A DNA stretch of 64,000 bases from Rhodothermales bacterium (GCA_041391505.1 JAWKNW010000003.1:124001-188000); one strand, 5' to 3'; shown: positions 1 to 9,386, counted from the stretch's first letter. A program made the numbers and translations. Notes: generated by a model from the sequence alone, not told the origin.

Positions 1-1
1 C

Positions 2-1432
2 GAAAAAGGCATCTTCTGTAACCGTACCCTCAACCTGCGTAGCATCGAAGCGATTGGCTACGACATGGATTACACGCTCATCCACTACGACATGGCGGCG
101 TGGGAAGAGCGTGCGTACGCCTACCTCAGGGAGGGATTAAAACGCAACCTGCACTGGCCGGTGGACGACCTCGCGTTCGACCCGGACCTCGCGATGCAGG
201 GGCTTATCGTGGATACGCAGACGGGCAATGTCCTCAAGGCCAACCGGTTCGGCTATGTCAAGCGCGTGTTCCACGGCACGAAGCCGATGGACTTCACCCA
301 GCAGCGGGATCTGTACCAGGGCACGCTGATCGACCTGCACGACGACCGCTGGAAGTTCATGAACACGCTCTTCTCGATCTCGGAGGCGTGCATGTACATG
401 CAGCTGGTGGAACTGCTCGACGCCGGCAAGCTCCCTCCCTCGCTCGGCTATGAAAACCTCTACCGGCATGTCCGCGAAGTGCTCGACGAAGCCCACCTCG
501 AAGGCCTGCTCAAACAGGAGATCATCGACCACCCCGAGCGGTTCGTCCAGCCCGACCCGGACGTGCCGCTGACGCTGCTCGACCAGAAGGAGGCCGGCAA
601 AAAGGTGATGCTCATCACCAATTCCGAATGGAGCTACGCCGCGCCCATGCTGTCGTACGTGTTCGACCCGCACCTGCCCGGCACGATGACATGGCGCGAC
701 CTCTTCCACTACACCATCGTCGGCGCCCGCAAGCCGGACTTCTTTTCGAGTCGCTCTCCGGTCTTCGAGGTCGTCAACGAGGAAGGCCTCCTGCGCGAAC
801 ACCGCCGGCCGCTGCAGGAAGGCGGCATCTACGTCGGTGGCAACGCCGCGCTCGTCGAGCGGTCCCTCGGCCTGACCGGCGAAAAAATCCTCTACGTGGG
901 CGACCACATCTTCTCGGACGTCAAGGTGTCCAAGGCGCTGCTGCGGTGGCGCACGGCGCTCATCATCCGGGAACTGGAGGACGAGATCCGCGCGATCGAC
1001 GCCTTCGAGGAGCAGCAGTACACGCTCTCGATGCTCATGCACCAGAAGGAAGAACTCGAGAGCGAGTTTTCGGCGCTCCGGCTGGAAAGGCAGCGTAACG
1101 TCCGCCAGTACGGCCCGCAGACGGACCGGAGCCCGGCGACCCTCGACGCGCAGTTGCAGGAATTGCGCCGGCAGCTCGTCGCCCTCGACGAGGCGATCGG
1201 CGAACTCGCCGTGGCCGCCGGAGAACTGCACAACCCGAACTGGGGGCTGCTCATGCACGCCGGCAACGACAAAAGCCACTTCGCCCGCCAGCTCGAACAC
1301 TCGGCCGACATCTACATGTCGCGTGTATCCAACTTCCTCAACTACACCCCCTTCGTCTACCTCCGCTCGTTCCGCGGCAGCCTCCCGCACAGCCCGATGG
1401 ATCAATCAGACTACTCTTCGCTCGCAAAATGA
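2..1432 (+). CDS. HAD-IG family 5'-nucleotidase (5' end cut by window start)
   Basis: Cytosolic HAD-superfamily hydrolase of the purine 5'-nucleotidase-like group (PF05761), expected to dephosphorylate nucleoside monophosphates. The frame is open to the first bases of the window, so the start lies outside. A methionine at position 65 falls inside the catalytic motif and cannot be the start. The nucleophile motif GYDMDYTLIHY is at about codons 19-29. Motif II is MLITNSEW, followed by GARKPDFF and the acidic metal motif YVGDHIFSDV. The C-terminal part is helical and charged, as in this family. The gene is in one frame and intact. The substrate cannot be told from sequence. Convergent with the ROK gene downstream. 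Confidence 0.88.
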   Translation, partial: EKGIFCNRTLNLRSIEAIGYDMDYTLIHYDMAAWEERAYAYLREGLKRNLHWPVDDLAFDPDLAMQGLIVDTQTGNVLKANRFGYVKRVFHGTKPMDFTQQRDLYQGTLIDLHDDRWKFMNTLFSISEACMYMQLVELLDAGKLPPSLGYENLYRHVREVLDEAHLEGLLKQEIIDHPERFVQPDPDVPLTLLDQKEAGKKVMLITNSEWSYAAPMLSYVFDPHLPGTMTWRDLFHYTIVGARKPDFFSSRSPVFEVVNEEGLLREHRRPLQEGGIYVGGNAALVERSLGLTGEKILYVGDHIFSDVKVSKALLRWRTALIIRELEDEIRAIDAFEEQQYTLSMLMHQKEELESEFSALRLERQRNVRQYGPQTDRSPATLDAQLQELRRQLVALDEAIGELAVAAGELHNPNWGLLMHAGNDKSHFARQLEHSADIYMSRVSNFLNYTPFVYLRSFRGSLPHSPMDQSDYSSLAK

Positions 1433-1484
1433 GCATCACACATCCGGCCTTCTGTACCGGCGGACGCAGAGCCGGCGCCCCATT

Positions 1485-2474
1485 TTACGATGTACGATCG
1501 AGCGATCCCACCCATTCCCAGGCCCGCGCCGCCGTTCCCAGCACCCCCATGTGATCGCTCAGGTTGGATATCACGATCGGAACGGGCTCGCCGACCGGGT
1601 AGCGGAAGATGTGCCGGTTGACATGCTGTCGTAGTGGTTCCAGAAACTGATCTGCGGCGAGCGTGGCCCCGCCGCAGAGGATGATGATTTCCGGCGCGTA
1701 GACATGCACCGCGCTGACCAGCAGCCAGCCGAGTTGCTCGATCCAGCGGTCGAGTTCGTCCCGGCAGAGCCGGTCGCCCCGCTCGACGGCTTGCATCACG
1801 CGCTTGAAGTCGACGCTCGTCGGATCCTTGAAGTAGGCGTCGCTCAGGCTCGACTCGATGCCGCGCTGGAGCGCGTTGCGGACGGACATCGCCAGCGCGG
1901 TGGCCGAACACAGCATCTCGGCCGTGCCCCGGGCCCCGGTGATGCACAGGTGGCCCTGGTTGGATTGCTGCACGATGTGGGACATCTGCGTCCCGAACTG
2001 GAGGTGCGGATCCCGCAGGATTTTCCCGTCGAGCCGGACGCCCGAACCGACACCCGTCCCGATGGTGATCGTCATTGCCCAGGCGTGATCCTTCGCGGCG
2101 CCATAGGTCGCCTCGGCATACATCGAGATGCGTCCGTCGTTGTCGGCGATGACCGGCACGCCGGCGGCGTCCTCGAGCAATTCGACGATCGGGAATCCCT
2201 CCAGCCCCTTCACCTTACCCGGTAGAAAGACAACCCCCTTGCGCGGGTCGACGGCGCCGGAAAACGCCAGTCCGATCGCCTTCGGCTGCTCCCCCATCGC
2301 CCCCGCGATGCGCTTGATCTCGTCGCGATAGGCTTTCAGGAGCTTCTTCGGCACCATGCCGTACCCGGATGGCATCACGCCGGCCGCCCGGATGCGTCCC
2401 GCACGCGTCACCGCGCCGCTCTTGAGCCGCGTGCCGCCGAGATCGAAGCCGATGACGTAATCGGAGGGGTTCAA
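1485..2474 (-). CDS. ROK-family sugar kinase
   Basis: About 329 residues, the usual ROK length. The N-terminal phosphate-binding motif IGFDLGGTRLKSG and the second ATPase motif TITIGTGVGSGV are clear, so it probably phosphorylates a hexose or amino sugar with ATP. The zinc motif that most ROK kinases carry (CxCGxxGCxE) is replaced by GHLCITGARGTAEM with only one cysteine, so zinc is probably not bound. The start is a TTG that sits inside a heptanucleotide repeat. No ATG is available upstream in frame before the repeat, so the exact start is uncertain. A SIS-domain gene lies 66 bp upstream on the same strand, which suggests a two-gene sugar-phosphate module. Confidence 0.85.
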   Translation of the reverse strand: MNPSDYVIGFDLGGTRLKSGAVTRAGRIRAAGVMPSGYGMVPKKLLKAYRDEIKRIAGAMGEQPKAIGLAFSGAVDPRKGVVFLPGKVKGLEGFPIVELLEDAAGVPVIADNDGRISMYAEATYGAAKDHAWAMTITIGTGVGSGVRLDGKILRDPHLQFGTQMSHIVQQSNQGHLCITGARGTAEMLCSATALAMSVRNALQRGIESSLSDAYFKDPTSVDFKRVMQAVERGDRLCRDELDRWIEQLGWLLVSAVHVYAPEIIILCGGATLAADQFLEPLRQHVNRHIFRYPVGEPVPIVISNLSDHMGVLGTAARAWEWVGSLDRTS

Positions 2475-2496
2475 GGTTTGAGGTTCGAGGTTTAAG
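2469..2496. repeat. Heptanucleotide repeat, 4 units (GTTYRAG)
   Basis: Four consecutive 7-bp units read GTTCAAG, GTTTGAG, GTTCGAG and GTTTAAG. The array overlaps the TTG start of the ROK gene. The same 7-bp period and sequence recur near 13.5, 36.3 and 41.5 kb. Confidence 0.75.
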
Positions 2497-2540
2497 GGGG
2501 ATGATACGGGCAGGGGGATGCCTTTTGAACCGCCCTCGCG

Positions 2541-3311
2541 CTAGCGATACAGGTGGGCGAGGCTCTTCCGGTATCCTTCGTAAAACCGCTCGAGCTGTTC
2601 TTCGGCGGGGTCGTTGCCGATGAACTGGTGGCTGGGGAGCAGTTCGGGCTTGATGCCGCGGGCGAGCAGCTTTTCGGCTGTCTCGACGCGGAGCATGTTC
2701 ATGATCATCCCGCCGGTAACGGTGGACGTCGGGCCGGTGCGCCATTCGAGGCCTTCGAGCTCCAGGATGCAATCGCCGGGCGGGCAGTGGTTGTCCAGCA
2801 CGACGTCGGCGAGGTCGATGAGTTTTTTGCCGGAGGAATGCGCCGGCTTCGACTGCTCGCAGTGCGGCCGCGACACCATCGCGATGACGGGCATCCCGCG
2901 CTGTTTCGCCCCCATCGCCATCTCGACGATCAGCGGGCGGATGCCGCTCGTGGAGATCAGGATAAACGCGTCGTGCGGCCCGAACTTGAAGCCCTTGAGC
3001 AACTCCTCCGCATACCCCTCCACCTTCTCCAGATGGAGCGGTCCGCGCAACCCGTTCATCCCGATGATCGAGGCATGGTTCGATACGGCCAGTTCGACGA
3101 ACGCCACGAAGCCCACGAAACCGCCCTGCCGCGGCGTGATCTCCTCGCACATCATGCGTGAATGGCCGGCGCCGAACAAAAAGACGAGCCCGCCTTTCTC
3201 GATGGCGTTTGCGCAGATCTCGGCCGCCCGGTCGATGTGGGGCTGCTGCGACGTTTCGATCTGGCGAAGCAGCGCCATGGTTTTATTGAAATAGTCCTGT
3301 CCTGCTGACAT
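2541..3311 (-). CDS. SIS-domain phosphosugar-binding protein
   Basis: About 256 residues from the ATG at 3311; a longer in-frame extension upstream looks non-coding. It belongs to the sugar-isomerase-domain proteins that resemble the fold of MurNAc-6-P etherases. The SIS core is visible as LVFLFGAGHSRMM near residues 38-50, then FILISTSGIRPL and VIAMVSRP, the usual Ser/Thr-rich phosphate-binding loops. A helical N-terminus precedes the fold. Next to a ROK kinase, it probably binds or converts the phosphorylated sugar made by that kinase, for example an amino-sugar phosphate. The precise reaction is not visible from sequence. Confidence 0.82.
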   Translation of the reverse strand: MSAGQDYFNKTMALLRQIETSQQPHIDRAAEICANAIEKGGLVFLFGAGHSRMMCEEITPRQGGFVGFVAFVELAVSNHASIIGMNGLRGPLHLEKVEGYAEELLKGFKFGPHDAFILISTSGIRPLIVEMAMGAKQRGMPVIAMVSRPHCEQSKPAHSSGKKLIDLADVVLDNHCPPGDCILELEGLEWRTGPTSTVTGGMIMNMLRVETAEKLLARGIKPELLPSHQFIGNDPAEEQLERFYEGYRKSLAHLYR

Positions 3312-3555
3312 GGGTTGACAATGGATGAGGGTTTTACGGAGTCGCCGCGCGACGGACGCAAGGTACCGCAGCCGCCGGCGTCCGTCAAATGGCCGCATAG
3401 GGCTCACCATGCTGGCGGCGCAAAATCCTGCGTTTCTTACCCGTCGAATCGTACCATCGATTCGCCACCACAACCGCGGCACGCCACAACCCGCCCGGAG
3501 GCACAAGATTTTGCGTCTCTTGGTGGGGCGGCGTATGATTACTGCCTGTCCTCGG

Positions 3556-3680
3556 CTTGACTGGGGACCTGTCCCCAGCTCGACTGGGGGCCTGTCCTCA
3601 GCTTGATTGGGGACCCATTCCCAACCTGACTGGAGCTTGTCGCTAGCTCGACTGAGAACCCATTCCCAGCCTGATTTGCA
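3556..3680. repeat. Tandem 23-bp repeat, about 5 units, with internal palindrome
   Basis: Units start near 3556, 3579, 3602, 3625 and 3648 with a steady 23-bp period. The first contains a perfect 8-bp-arm palindrome, CTGGGGAC CT GTCCCCAG; later units are degenerate. The block ends about 25 bp before the start of the VPS10-like gene and lies in the 394-bp gap between two divergent genes. The rest of that gap shows nothing I can name. Confidence 0.8.
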
Positions 3681-3705
3681 GCAGTCCCCTCACCCGATCG
3701 AACGG

Positions 3706-6700
3706 ATGCGTCGTTATTTCGTCTTCGCCCTCTTTCTGTCGATGGCCGCGCCGGCCTTCGCGCAGTCGCCCGACACCAACACGGTCGTCGACCCCGCGTT
3801 TTTACAGGCACTCACCTACCGCAACGTCGGTCCTTCGCGCGGCGGACGCGTCACCGCGGTGGCCGGCACCCGATCCCCCAAACCGACCCTCTATTTCGGG
3901 GCCACGGGCGGCGGCGTGTGGCGGAGCCGTAATCACGGACTGAGCTACCAGAACGTTTCGGACGGCTTTTTTTCGGTTGGATCGATCGGCGCCATCGGCG
4001 TCGCCGAGTCCGACTCCAACGTCGTCTTCGTCGGCACCGGCTCGGCGTGCATCCGGAGCAACGTATCGGCCGGCAAGGGCGTCTACCGGTCGCTCGACGC
4101 GGGCGAGACCTGGACCTTCGCCGGCCTTCCGAACGCCGGCCAGATAGGCGACCTCCTCATCGACCCCCAGGACCCGCAGCGCGTCTATGTGGCCGTCCTC
4201 GGCGATGCGTTCGGGCCGAGTCCGGAGCGCGGCGTGTACCGATCCGTCGACGGCGGCGAACATTGGGAGCGGGTGCTGTATGTGTCGGACAGCACCGGCG
4301 CCGTGGCGCTGGCCATCAATCCCCGGAAACCAACGGAGCTGTACGCCGCCATGTGGCGGGCGCAGCGCAAGCCGTGGACGATCGTCAGCGGCGGCTATGA
4401 GAGCGGGCTGTACAAGACGACCGACGGGGGCACGACGTGGAAGAAGCTGGAAAACGGCCTCCCTGCGGGCATCGTCGGAAAAATCGATGTCGACGTCTCG
4501 CCGGCCGACCCCGACCGGGTGTATGCGCTGATCGAGGCGGCCGACGGGCAGAGCGGGTTGTATCGATCGGACAACGCCGGCGAGCAGTTCGAGCGGGTTA
4601 GCACGCAGCTCAGCCTCCTGTGGCGGCCGTTCTACTACACCCATCTCACCGCCGACCCGAAAGACCCTGACGTCGTCTACGTCAGCAACGAAAGCTTTTT
4701 CCGGTCCGCCGACGGAGGCCGCACGTTTCAGTCCATCGGCACCCCGCACGGCGACCACCACGCGTTGTGGATCCATCCGGAGGACCCCGACTACCTGTTC
4801 CAGGGCAACGACGGCGGCGCGACGGTGAGCACCGACCGCGGCGTCTCGTGGTCGTCGATCTACAATCAGAACACGGCGGAGCTGTACCATGTCGTGGTGG
4901 ACAACCAGTGGCCGTACTGGCTGTACGGCGAGCAGCAGGACAACACCACCATCGCCGTCCCCTCCCTCCCGCCCCAGGCGTCGCAGAGCCTGGACGCGCG
5001 GCAGCACTGGTCGGCCGTCGCCGGCTGCGAGACCGGGCCGCTCGCCATCCATCCCACCGACCCGAACATCGTCTACGGCGGATGCAAGGGGCGCTTCAGC
5101 CGGTTCAACCGGGCCACCGGGCAGGAGCAGCAATACTGGGTCTATCCGTATTTCAATTACGGCCACGCCGCCTCCGAAATGCCGTACCGGTTCCAGCGCA
5201 CGGCGCCCATCGAAGTGTCGCCGCACGACCCGAAGATCATCTACACCGGATCCCAGTTCGTGCACCGCACCGCCAACGAGGGCGTCAACTGGGAGGTGAT
5301 CAGCCCCGACCTCACCGCCGCCGAGCCCGACAAGCAGGGGTATTCGGGCGGCCCCATCACGCGGGACATCACCGGCGAGGAGATCTACAGCACGCTCTAC
5401 CAGATTCGTGAGTCGCCGGTACGCGCCGGCGTGATCTGGACCGGTTCGAACGACGGCCTCGTCTACGTCTCCCAGGACAACGGCGCGACGTGGACGAACG
5501 TCACGCCCGACTCGCTCGCCCCGGGCGGACGCATCCAGACCATCGAGCCTTCTCCGCACTACGCCGGCCGCGTCTACTTCGCCGCCTACCGGTACATGCT
5601 GGACGACTGGCGCCCCTACATCTTCCGCAGCGACGACTACGGCGCCACCTGGACGCTCCTGACCGACGGCCGCAACGGCATTCCGGCCGATCATCCCACG
5701 CGGGTCGTACGGGAGGATCCGGACCGCGCCGGCCTGCTCTACGCCGGCACCGAGTTCGGGATGTTTGTCTCGTTCGACGACGGCGGCCACTGGCAGTCGT
5801 TCCAGCAAAACCTGCCCGCCACCCCGATCACCGACCTCCGCATCCACCGCGACGACCTCGTGATGAGCACGATGGGGCGGTCTTTCTGGATCATGGACGA
5901 CCTGACGCCGCTCCGCACGCTCGTCCAGCCCGAAGCACTCCACGTCTACGCGCCGCGCGACGCCTATCGCATCCGCTTCTCGCCCCCGAGCGACCTGTTC
6001 GACGGCGCCACGCCGGAATACCCGACTTTCGGGGCCTCCATCTACTACGCGCTTCCCGACGAGCGGTACGAGCCGCTGTCGATCGACATCCTCGACGCCG
6101 CCGGCCAGACGATCCGCACCTTTTCGAGCGACACCTCCGCCGCCCCGCCACGCGACGCCGCCTTCCCGATGCACACCCACGCCGCGCGACCGGCCGAACG
6201 CGCCCGCCTTGAACGCGGCCGCGGACTGCATCGCTTCTCGTGGGATCTCGCGCACGCCGGCCCCGACGTGCTGCCCGGCCAGCGTCGCGGCGAATCGGGC
6301 CCGATGGCGGCTCCGGGGGCCTATACCGTCCGCTTCCGCCTCGGCTCGGAGACCGTGTCCGTCCCGCTGACGCTCCGTGCGGATCCACGACTGGCCGCCG
6401 ATAACGTGACGCTGGCCGATATGGAGGCGCAGGTCCTGCTCATGAACCGGATTCGAGACCGAATCTCCGCCGTGCGCGATGGGATTAGCGAAATACGGGC
6501 GGTACGCAAGTCGTTGCAGGGCAACGACGAACCCCAGGCCCGACTGGTGCTGGAGCGCCTGTCTCAGATTGAAAACGCGCTGATCCAGACCGAGGCCGGC
6601 AAGGTAGGCGCGCAGCTCAAACCGATGCTGATGCGCCAGTTGACGTACCTCTACGACATGCTGTCCTACGCCGACCAGCGCCCCGGTGAAGATGCCTACC

Positions 6701-6792
6701 TGCGATTGACCGATATCGAGCGGGAATTGGAGCTTCACCTGGCTGAACTGAGACAGGTCGTGGACCACGAGACCCCATCCAGACCGGAGTGA
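3706..6792 (+). CDS. Exported VPS10/BNR-repeat (sortilin-like) protein
   Basis: About 1,028 residues. The ATG at 3706 is chosen because it begins a clear signal peptide (MRRYFVFALFLSMAAPAFA, cleavage near residue 20); an in-frame ATG at 3607 lies inside the upstream repeat. The body is a series of Asp-box beta-propeller repeats: SLDAGETW, SVDGGEHW, TTDGGTTW, STDRGVSW, SQDNGATW and SDDYGATW. This matches the large VPS10-domain 'glycosyl hydrolase' family common in Bacteroidota, which has no firmly established activity. The last 150 residues are helical. No T9SS sorting domain is seen, so the protein probably stays periplasmic. Likely roles are binding or processing of glycans or proteins. Confidence 0.85.
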   Translation: MRRYFVFALFLSMAAPAFAQSPDTNTVVDPAFLQALTYRNVGPSRGGRVTAVAGTRSPKPTLYFGATGGGVWRSRNHGLSYQNVSDGFFSVGSIGAIGVAESDSNVVFVGTGSACIRSNVSAGKGVYRSLDAGETWTFAGLPNAGQIGDLLIDPQDPQRVYVAVLGDAFGPSPERGVYRSVDGGEHWERVLYVSDSTGAVALAINPRKPTELYAAMWRAQRKPWTIVSGGYESGLYKTTDGGTTWKKLENGLPAGIVGKIDVDVSPADPDRVYALIEAADGQSGLYRSDNAGEQFERVSTQLSLLWRPFYYTHLTADPKDPDVVYVSNESFFRSADGGRTFQSIGTPHGDHHALWIHPEDPDYLFQGNDGGATVSTDRGVSWSSIYNQNTAELYHVVVDNQWPYWLYGEQQDNTTIAVPSLPPQASQSLDARQHWSAVAGCETGPLAIHPTDPNIVYGGCKGRFSRFNRATGQEQQYWVYPYFNYGHAASEMPYRFQRTAPIEVSPHDPKIIYTGSQFVHRTANEGVNWEVISPDLTAAEPDKQGYSGGPITRDITGEEIYSTLYQIRESPVRAGVIWTGSNDGLVYVSQDNGATWTNVTPDSLAPGGRIQTIEPSPHYAGRVYFAAYRYMLDDWRPYIFRSDDYGATWTLLTDGRNGIPADHPTRVVREDPDRAGLLYAGTEFGMFVSFDDGGHWQSFQQNLPATPITDLRIHRDDLVMSTMGRSFWIMDDLTPLRTLVQPEALHVYAPRDAYRIRFSPPSDLFDGATPEYPTFGASIYYALPDERYEPLSIDILDAAGQTIRTFSSDTSAAPPRDAAFPMHTHAARPAERARLERGRGLHRFSWDLAHAGPDVLPGQRRGESGPMAAPGAYTVRFRLGSETVSVPLTLRADPRLAADNVTLADMEAQVLLMNRIRDRISAVRDGISEIRAVRKSLQGNDEPQARLVLERLSQIENALIQTEAGKVGAQLKPMLMRQLTYLYDMLSYADQRPGEDAYLRLTDIERELELHLAELRQVVDHETPSRPE

Positions 6793-7086
6793 CGCACGAT
6801 CTTGCGCCATACCCTCATCCCCACGCACGCCCGATCGCGCATTGAGCCGGCACGGTTTTAGTAAAGGTTCGATGAACCTCCTCCCCTCCGGATGCCGGCG
6901 CCCGTAGAGGCCGGCATACTACGCAACGCCCAGTGTTCGTTTGTACGATGATCACGGATGGCCGTGACGGCCGGCGTTGATGTTTTACGCATCCCTGTTC
7001 AAGATCGACCTTTGGCCGATAGGGGATCTCCCTCTCAGCCGTGGATACCATACATGCAGCTCTCCGATCCGATAGATCTCGACCCC

Positions 7087-7485
7087 ATGGAAAACCGACT
7101 CACACCCAACGTCCTCGTCGTTGACGATAATCCGCTCCACCAGGAGTTGATGAAACACCTCCTCCGCATCCTCGGCTACCGCGCCGTGATCGTGCGATCC
7201 GGCGAGGAGGCTGTCGAAGCCATCTCCAAAGATAACTTCGTCATCGTCCTGACCGATGTGGCCATGCCCGGCATGGACGGCCTGGAAACAGCACGCCAGA
7301 TCCGCAAGATCACCGGGTACGAAGAGCCGTGGATCATCGCCGTGAGCGCGATGAAATGGCCTAACGCCTACAACGAGTGTCTCGCCGCCGGCATGAACGA
7401 CTACATGCTCAAGCCGGTGACGCTGGACGATCTCCGAAACACCCTCGCCCGGTACGAAGCCCCTTTAGCTAGCGCGACCTCGTAG
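7087..7485 (+). CDS. Single-domain response regulator (CheY-like)
   Basis: About 132 residues from the ATG at 7087; an alternative ATG at 7054 would add 11 residues. It is one receiver domain with nothing attached: acidic pair in VLVVDDN, phospho-acceptor Asp in LTDVAMPGMDG, switch residue in IIAVSAMK and the conserved Lys in MLKPVT. It probably takes phosphate from a histidine kinase encoded elsewhere, since no kinase gene is adjacent. The receiver-containing CheB-CheR-like protein at 20-23 kb is the nearest related protein. An intrinsic terminator overlaps its last codons. Confidence 0.87.
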   Translation: MENRLTPNVLVVDDNPLHQELMKHLLRILGYRAVIVRSGEEAVEAISKDNFVIVLTDVAMPGMDGLETARQIRKITGYEEPWIIAVSAMKWPNAYNECLAAGMNDYMLKPVTLDDLRNTLARYEAPLASATS

Positions 7486-7498
7486 GGTCGCGTTTTTT
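7473..7498 (+). terminator. Intrinsic terminator overlapping the response-regulator stop codon
   Basis: Perfect 7-bp stem CGCGACC / GGTCGCG with loop TCGTAG, then six T. The stop codon TAG lies in the loop, so the hairpin covers the last codons of the gene. Confidence 0.8.
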
Positions 7499-7589
7499 AT
7501 CGGGGTCTCGCCCGATCGCGGCGACTTCGATGATGCGGAGTGGGGGGATGAGAGAAAACCTGGAGGCAACGCGCGTCGATGAATAAAAC

Positions 7590-7933
7590 GCCCCCACGCT
7601 GAAGCATGGGGGCATAATGAAGATGCACGCTTTGAGCGGGCCACGAACGTCGCTCCTCCAAGCCGCCCCCATGCTTCAGCGTGGGGGCTACAACACAAGG
7701 CGCGGCGACTATCGATGGTGCGGAGTCGAGGCTCTGGCAAACCAGGAGACGACGCTCGTCGATGAATAAAAGCCCCCACGCTGAAGCATGGGGGCGTAGT
7801 GGAAATGCAGGCTTTGAGCCAGCCACGAACGTCGCTCCTCCGTGCCGCCCCCATGCTTTAGCGTGGGGGCTACAAATCAAGGCGTGGCCACGAACGTCGA
7901 CTCCATGCGGCCCCCTTGCTTCAGCACGGGGGC
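7590..7933. repeat. Cluster of five REP-like palindromes in alternating orientation
   Basis: Five 23-24 bp imperfect palindromes of the form GCCCCCACGCTGAAGCATGG(GGGC) lie at about 7590, 7665, 7772, 7847 and 7910. They alternate orientation. The first two pairs are part of a longer direct duplication of about 180 bp (GTCGATGAATAAAA before, GCCACGAACGTCGCTCCTC between). They fill the 513-bp gap between the response regulator and the dipeptidase. The arrangement resembles REP/BIME elements mobilised by RAYT transposases; no such gene is in the window. Confidence 0.85.
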
Positions 7934-7998
7934 GAACATCAAGACGCAAATTCGGGCTCAGGGCGACCTCGAGACCCTGAGGAAGCCGCCGGCCATCC

Positions 7999-9273
7999 TC
8001 ACATCTCCGCCGCCACGCGCTCAACCTCACGCAGGACGCGCAGCAGGTTGCCCGACCACAGCTTCCCGATCTGCTCTTCCGTGTACCCGCGGCGGACCAG
8101 CTCCAGGGTCACGTTGCCCGACTCCGCCGCGTTGTTCCAGCCCGAGATGCCGCCGCCGCCATCGAAATCCGAGCTGATGCCCACGTGGTCGATGCCGATC
8201 AACTTCACGGCGTAGTCGATGTGGTCGACCACATCCTTGATCGTCGGGCCCGGATACTGCCGATCGATGGCGGCCATCTTCTGCTGGTAGCCGGCGCGCT
8301 GCGCGGCGCTCAGGTTTCGGAAAGCGCCCGGGCTGTCGATGCCGTACTCGGCGCGCAGGTCGGAGATGGCTTTGGTCTTCTCGGGCGAGTCCTTTTTGAT
8401 GAAGGAATCAAGCGCCACGATATTCATGACGCCGCCCGTCTCCTTGAGCGCCAGCATCGCCTCGTCGTCCATGTTGCGGGGCACGTCGCATAGCGCCTTC
8501 ACGCTCGAGTGGGAGGCGATGATGGGCGCGCGCGACACGCGGGCCGCGTGGATGGCGGCTTTTTTGGAGATGTGGGATACATCCACCATGATCCCCACCC
8601 GGTTCAGCTCGCGGACCACCTCCTCGCCGAAGGGGCTGAGCCCGCCGTGTTCCTCGCCGTTGTCGCCCAGATTTTCACGAGGGTTGGCGGAATCGGCGAT
8701 GTCGTTATTTCCGTTGTGCGCCAGCGTCATGTAGCGGGCGCCGAGCTGCTGGTACTTCTCGATGAGCGAGAGGTCCTTTCCGACGACATAGCCGTTTTCG
8801 ATGGCGATCAGCGAAACCAGCTTGCCGCTCTGGTGGATGCGCTCCACATCGTCGGCCGTATAAGCGATTTCGATCTCTTCAGGGTACATCTGCTCGGCCA
8901 TGCGGTGGATCGCGTTGAACTTGTTCATGGCGTCCGCCTTCGCTTTTTCGTAGTTCTCGGGCGTGCGCTCCGTCTGGCCGACGTAGACGATAAAGGTCGC
9001 CACATCCAGCTTGCCCTCGCGCATCTTCGGGAGATCCACCTGCCGGCTGCCGTTGACCCCGGGGTCCACCTCCGGCGTCGCGAAGTTTTCCTCGATGTCA
9101 TCGTGGGTGTCGAGCGTGAGGACGCGCTCGTGGATGCCGGCCGCGTAGGCGCGCAGCTGCGCCTCCGTCATGGACCGAACATCGGGGCCCTGCTGGGCAA
9201 AGAGGTTGCCCGACGTCACGAGCAGCAGGGCGAGCAGCAGAAAGGAACGGTATAGGAGGTTTCGCGAGGTCAT
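7999..9273 (-). CDS. Membrane dipeptidase, peptidase family M19
   Basis: About 424 residues from the ATG at 9273, which starts a signal peptide (MTSRNLLYRSFLLLALLL..., cleavage near LFAQ). M19 zinc enzymes cut dipeptides, including D-amino-acid ones. The metal-site motifs are visible: TLDTHDDIEEN near the mature N-terminus, IAIENGYVVG with the bridging Glu, IIASHSSVKALC, and GISSDFDGGGG near the C-terminus. The length is normal. It is transcribed away from the sugar transporter downstream. It may act in periplasmic peptide salvage. Confidence 0.92.
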   Translation of the reverse strand: MTSRNLLYRSFLLLALLLVTSGNLFAQQGPDVRSMTEAQLRAYAAGIHERVLTLDTHDDIEENFATPEVDPGVNGSRQVDLPKMREGKLDVATFIVYVGQTERTPENYEKAKADAMNKFNAIHRMAEQMYPEEIEIAYTADDVERIHQSGKLVSLIAIENGYVVGKDLSLIEKYQQLGARYMTLAHNGNNDIADSANPRENLGDNGEEHGGLSPFGEEVVRELNRVGIMVDVSHISKKAAIHAARVSRAPIIASHSSVKALCDVPRNMDDEAMLALKETGGVMNIVALDSFIKKDSPEKTKAISDLRAEYGIDSPGAFRNLSAAQRAGYQQKMAAIDRQYPGPTIKDVVDHIDYAVKLIGIDHVGISSDFDGGGGISGWNNAAESGNVTLELVRRGYTEEQIGKLWSGNLLRVLREVERVAAEM

Positions 9274-9378
9274 CCGGTTACGAATGGCTGGTGGAGAAAA
9301 GCGATGCCCCAATATACCACACGCGCGCCTTGCGCGCGAGGCATCGCGAAACACGGCGCGGATGCGGTTATCTTTCGA

Positions 9379-9386
9379 TAAATTTG
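9379..9386 (+). promoter_or_regulatory. Candidate -7 promoter element (TAnnTTTG) upstream of the sugar transporter operon
   Basis: TAAATTTG matches the Bacteroidota -7 consensus TAnnTTTG. It sits in a small AT-rich island in the divergent gap, 65 bp before the RbsB-like start. No clear -33 TTG element is seen. Confidence 0.4.

Noticed and set aside
65..1432. Start of the HAD nucleotidase at the ATG at 65
   Set aside because: That ATG is inside the catalytic motif GYDMDYT; the frame is open upstream, so the gene is cut by the window.
3802..6828. A 1,008-residue minus-strand frame antisense to the VPS10-like gene
   Set aside because: GC-rich sequence leaves the complementary frame open; the amino-acid make-up (Arg/Val/Gly-rich, no motifs) is that of a shadow, and the plus-strand gene has clear domains and a signal peptide.
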